A DNA stretch of 64,000 bases from Labia minor (Eukaryota > Arthropoda > Insecta > Dermaptera > Spongiphoridae): assembly GCA_963082975.1 (NCBI GenBank), contig OY720345.1, positions 11,186,491 through 11,250,490 on the forward strand. The letters run 5' to 3'. Positions 59,871 through 64,000 of the stretch are shown here, one piece after another. Position 1 is the first letter of the stretch. The number at the start of each line of letters is the position of its first letter. A model generated the notes under the pieces. The model saw only the letters and a program-made list of their open reading frames with translations. It did not search any database and was not told where the DNA came from. Position numbers and translations under genes: made by a program.

Positions 59871-60119
59871 AGGCAGCTAGCCGAGAGTGTAGCGTAGAAA
59901 TTTTCTACACAAGTCCGAGTTCTTTTTCTAATAAAATTCAATTTAACATCATCTGGCTCCGGCAGTTCCTGGTTCTATACATGCGGTCGGCAACGGAAAA
60001 CCACCGCATTAACATTCCCAAGAAAAATCATTATGGCTGGGCAGCTTCTAAGGATATCCTAGTCATGATGATAGCCAAAATCCGAAAGGGAGACGGCACC
60101 TTAAGAAGAAGAACATACT
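59871..60119 (+). mobile_element. 3' tail of a LINE ending in (AAG)n
   Basis: A less AT-rich, non-coding segment runs from GAGGCAGCTAGCCGAGAGTG through CTGGCTCCGGCAGTTCCTGG, GGCTGGGCAGCTTC and CATGATGATAGCCAAAATCC to GACGGCACCTTAAGAAGAAG. A 3' end of TAAGAAGAAG type is typical of RTE-like arthropod LINEs. No coding part is attached, so this is a strongly 5'-truncated insertion. It could belong to a different family from the fragment 600 bases downstream. Confidence 0.55.
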
Positions 60120-60732
60120 AATATATTATAATTTAAGATTTATTATAAATTTAATTTTATATTTTTATTTGATCAAAATTGTCAATTAAACTATACAACT
60201 GTGTTAATTCAATAAAATTTTTAATCACTCTACTTAAAATTGAAGATCAAAATTCTCACAAAGTTTTTATCAAAACATGTTGATATTTTCTTTTCTACAT
60301 ATATGTACCTACAAACCTACATAAAATAATGTAAAACTAATATATCAAAGAACAAAAATCTGACACTATTTTCAATTATGATATTATATTTAATAATAAA
60401 TTTTTGTCGGAGTGATGCAATTTCAATAAAACTTATAAAAATTAATAAAACGATTAGGTAGATATTTTTATATTTATAATATAAAATAAATGTCACATCT
60501 CTTAATCTTTCAATGAAATGTTTCTATTCTTTATTGATGATTAAGATAAACATTTGAAAAATTGAATTGAATTTTATATTTAATTTATTTAGTTTTTCAT
60601 AGACACAGTAATTATGATTACACTATTGCTAAAAATGATTTATATTTTAAACATTTTTTTTTTATTTTAGTAGAAATTTCAAATTCAATTTCTTGTAATT
60701 GAACTTCTGAATATATATATTACTACTAATAT

Positions 60733-61285
60733 ATTCGAGATGAGGTTACAATCGGGAATCGCCTGTTATCATGCAATAAAGGGGCTTATTGCATCAAAAT
60801 TATTATCAAAGGAGATAAAAGTTAAAATGTATAAAACAATTATTTTACCGGTTGTATTATATGGGTGTGAGGCATGGTCTATGACCTTAGGGGACGAGAG
60901 TAGATTTAGAGTATTTGAGAATAGGATTTTCTGCAAAGCATTTATGGGCCAAATAAAGATGAGGACACCGGGGAATGGCGAAGATTGCATAACAAGGAAT
61001 TGCATGATCTCTATGCATCTCCAGATATAGTTAGAATTATAAAATCAATAAGACTACGGTGGGGAGACACGTGGCTAGAATGGGAGAAGATAGAATAGCG
61101 AAAAATATATTGGTAGGGAGACCGAGTGGGAAATGTCCACATGGAAGACACGGTGGGTGGATAATGTGGGAAAGGACGTGAGAGAGATGGGAAAGGAGAG
61201 GGACTGGAGGGTTGTGGCTTAAATAGGAATACTTGGAGGGGTGTGGTTGCTGCGGCCAAGAACTTTAGAGTTCCGTAGAGCCACA
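60733..61285 (+). pseudogene. LINE reverse-transcriptase C-terminal fragment
   Basis: A 96-codon frame reads RLQSGIACYHAIKGLIASKL and KVKMYKTIILPVVLYGCEAW, the block just after the RT domain of many arthropod LINEs. FRVFENRIFCKAF follows. After frameshifts, downstream DNA gives SPDIVRIIKSIRLRW-like sequence, then KTRWVDNVGKDVREMGKERD and finally NRNTWRGVVAAAKNFRVP-stop, the usual C-terminal tail. The RT catalytic core and endonuclease are absent (5' truncation). The element ends at a (TTATA)n-type tract at about 61.29 kb. Several frameshifts make it dead. Confidence 0.85.
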
Positions 61286-61478
61286 TTATATTATATTATA
61301 TTATTATATAAATTTTTGATTGGGCTTTGGTGTGTTTATAATAAGATTGGATGAAAGAGGGTCGAACTTAAAGAAAAATGGTTTAATTGAATTTAATATA
61401 ATTTAGAAAAAATTGTAGTAAAAAATTAAAATTCTCATATAAAAAAATGAACGGAAAAATCAATTTCATATAATTTTT

Positions 61479-62106
61479 ACCGACCGACGATAGTAAGGGA
61501 GGTATTGTTTTCACACCAAATTTCACATGTGGAGATTTTTACATATCTCCACGAATCATGCATTTTCTAAACAGAAAAAAGTATTTTTAGCATGATGTCT
61601 GTCCGTCCGTCTGTCCGTCTGTCCGTCCGTATAGATGTGTACAGCCTGAACGGCTCAACCGATTTTGATGAAATTTGGTATATTTACTTAATGCATCAGT
61701 GGGATGAATTGATCAACTTTTGGTGCAATTCCGGAAACCGGAAGTGGTAGTATTAGCGATCGACGATAGGAAGGAAAGGGTTATTTTCACACCAAAGGAG
61801 ATTTTTTTATATATCACCACGAATCATGCACTTTGTATTGGTTTTATCCTCGAGAAAAATCATATTTATTAGTTTTTTCTTGATTTAAAATTATATGACG
61901 TCATCCAGCCATTCATGACGTCACAGCCTGGTCTTGCATATATATTATAAATAAAATAAAATTAAAAATATTTATATTTATTATTTATGTATCCATATCT
62001 GTTTTTTATTACATTAATAGATATATGAAAATTATTTGAAATTGTTTCTGTAACTGGAAATTAATTTACTTCAAACCGTCGGTCGGTTCGGACCTGGCCA
62101 CAGGTC
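61479..62106 (+). mobile_element. HINE-2 copy C (best preserved)
   Basis: Subterminal inverted repeats ACCGACCGACG (61479-61489) and CGTCGGTCGGT (62077-62087) bracket the element. It carries an uninterrupted GTCY microsatellite at 61597-61630 and ends in the perfect stem-loop GACCTG-GCCA-CAGGTC (62091-62106). The core has GATGAAATTTGGTA at 61667, ATCAACTTTTGG at 61712 and CCGGAAG at 61738. A second partial 5' block (GATCGACGATAGGAAGG) at about 61.76 kb suggests an internal duplication or a fused copy. Confidence 0.85.
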
Positions 62107-63514
62107 AACTTATTTATTATTGTATCTATGTATACTTTATATTATATAGAATTTATTATTTTAAAGCTTTACATATCCCCTCTACCGCTTACAAACACTT
62201 TCACCCCCTCACATGGGATTAATCACTATCAATCTTCTCACATGCTCAATATGTATATATATATACCACAAAAGTTTTATAGTTTATGATACGACCATAA
62301 AAAGACATATTTCACCCCCAAAGAATTTTATTCAAATAAAAAAAGACTAGAAAATTAAAACCATTATTTTTTTCTCTTTTCTTTTCTTGTTACTATCAAT
62401 CTTGAAAATAAATTGAAAATAATGGAACAAGGGACACTCAATCTAAAAAAAAAAAAAAAAAATTAATAAATGAAGATTTTCATTTTCTTACAGAAAAAAA
62501 TGTAAAATTGAAAATTATTTAAGTTTATTTTTATTTTACAAAACATTATTTATTTTTTCATAAACTATTGAATTAATTAACAAAAAATAAATAAATAAAT
62601 AATAAACAACTAAGATCTTTTTCAAAAATAATAATACAAAAAAAATAATGAATCAAAAAAGTAATGACTTCAATATAGCAAGCATAGAAATTAGTATAAA
62701 TAAATTCTTAATTAATTAAAGTATTATTATTTTTATTTATTTACAGTTTAGATACATGCAGTTGCAGGATAAATTTGATTATTATTTATTTTATATTTTT
62801 GTATTATTTATTATTTTATTTTTTAATAATTTCAATCGAATATTCGAAAATTTAATTACTTACACATATTTTGTGAAAAAGGCTACTCACAATTAATATA
62901 TTTTACTAATTATATTATAATTAGGAAATTAAAAAAAAATGTATGGCTCTTTATATATGCACATAATTTAATCATTAAAAAATAGTATTGTATAATTTTT
63001 TTCAACATTGAAAACATGTGTTCTCTAATTTAATACAATTTAGATCATGTGTTTTGTAATATCATATGAATTTTATTAAAACATATGATAAAATAAATAT
63101 TATTATATTACAATGTAATTATTTTTAGTTTTTTTTTAGGTAATTCAGCAAGAAAGAATTAAACTTCCATCTAATAAGATTATATTAGTCATTGTTTTTT
63201 TAAAGTTGATATTAAGAAATTAAAAATTTAATTTAATTAAAGTATTAAATATTTTACTACATTACTTACAAATGAAAAGTGCAATTTATTTTAAAAGGTG
63301 TAGTAAAAATTTTCAATGTCATAATCCCCGAAAATTGAACGACAAAAAATATTAAAGTGTAGTCAAATTTTATGCGAAGAAGCATTATTCTATAAAAATG
63401 TTCAATTACTTTATTATTTGACAATCCAATTCATTAGCTAGGCTCTTGTGAACATGATTACATTCTGTCACACATTTATGGACATTTGTAAATCATGGGA
63501 TGTATCTTTTAGAT
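62107..63514. other. A/T-rich stretch, nothing recognised
   Basis: Simple A/T-rich sequence between HINE-2 copy C and the right-edge hAT element. No exon of unc-4 could be identified here. Confidence 0.5.
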
Positions 63515-64000
63515 CAGACATGGGCAAACTTTTGAAGGGGAGGGCCTGATAAAATAAAAAATCATCTAGGCGGGCCGAAAAAAATTAAACATAGCACATT
63601 TTTATAAGTGATAAAAATTAATTTTTATTTTACCGCACAAAGTTACAAAATGCATTATTCTTTAAAAGAGTATGTGTATAGTGGGGTATGTGACAGATGA
63701 ACTGTGACTAAACTTCCAAAATTTGTTGATAATCTGGTAGAAACTGGGATGATCTGATTCGCAGTAGTCAAGCTAAATGAGGGTCAGTCAATCGGCTTAT
63801 AATGCTGATTTTTTGATGTTTTGTCCACAGCAAAGATCGAAATTATCTTCTGAGTGTGAGATTTCAGGTTTCGGTACCTTGACAAAACAAGGCCTTGTAG
63901 AAGTCAAATTTAGAAACGTTGAGAAATTCAGTGTTACATTGTTGCTCCCTTTCATTCAGTAACATCAATATCTCTTATAAATATCAATAACTGAGCTGTG
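63515..64000. mobile_element. hAT-type element running off the window
   Basis: CAGACATGGGCAAACTTTTG followed by GAGGGCCTGATAAAA and GGCGGGCCG is the left end of a hAT-like element. The right end is not in the window. A 61-codon frame at 63777-63962 (SSECEISGFGTLTKQG) may be decayed transposase, but I do not recognise it. Confidence 0.55.

Noticed and set aside
1..64000. CRISPR arrays, operons, phage or defence systems
   Set aside because: Regular spaced repeats, compact gene clusters and bacterial signals are absent; introns, SINEs and mariner elements indicate a metazoan genome.

Overview
The window is AT-rich (roughly three quarters A+T by eye), intron-rich, repeat-laden animal DNA. Two exons of one homeobox gene on the minus strand are the only host protein-coding sequence I can support. 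The homeodomain, the KKGPGRPAHNA block that follows it and the KGICVDLETL segment identify the gene as unc-4 (UNC-4/Uncx class) and point to an arthropod. The species cannot be named from the sequence. No bacterial operon, phage, CRISPR array or plasmid feature is present, and no intact RNA gene was found.

Layout. The terminal unc-4 exon (38195-38719) and the preceding exon (47415-47584) are separated by an 8.7-kb intron; together they encode a split but complete homeodomain. The N-terminal exon or exons were not found and must lie either unrecognised in 47.6-64 kb or beyond the window. The rest is intron or flanking DNA filled with transposable elements, microsatellites and a few less AT-rich islands that could be regulatory.

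Mobile elements. (i) Helitron-like elements: eight copies of a roughly 550-680 bp family (HINE-1; one is longer because of a nested insertion) and three copies of a second family (HINE-2). Both have short inverted repeats near the ends, a GT or GTCY microsatellite and a terminal stem-loop, the layout of Helentron-associated (DINE-1-like) elements. They share a core with identical internal spacing. There is also one non-autonomous element with canonical Helitron ends (48907-49462) and a decayed Helitron Rep zinc-finger fragment (15335-15545). (ii) Tc1/mariner derivatives: several CGAGGGTGG-ended copies, three fold-back elements whose arms match each other and which carry mariner transposase fragments, and a 528-bp element nested at a TA inside a HINE-1 copy. 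(iii) hAT-type elements at 8.0-9.4 kb and at the right edge. (iv) A long-terminal-inverted-repeat family with a 9-bp target duplication (Mutator-like). (v) A long-TIR element holding a KRBA2-type integrase remnant. (vi) Two copies of a tRNA-derived SINE, one with a 12-bp target duplication. (vii) Three degraded LINE fragments. (viii) Several hairpin or palindromic repeats not assigned to a known class.

The genes do not form a pathway. The window is best read as the 3' part of a developmental transcription-factor locus whose large introns and downstream flank host a dense, nested transposon community. The most interesting observations are the modular relationship between the two HINE families, the recurrent fold-back mariner derivatives, the paralogous empty site at 13.5 kb for the mariner at 3.0 kb, and an exon-like island at 31.95-32.18 kb.
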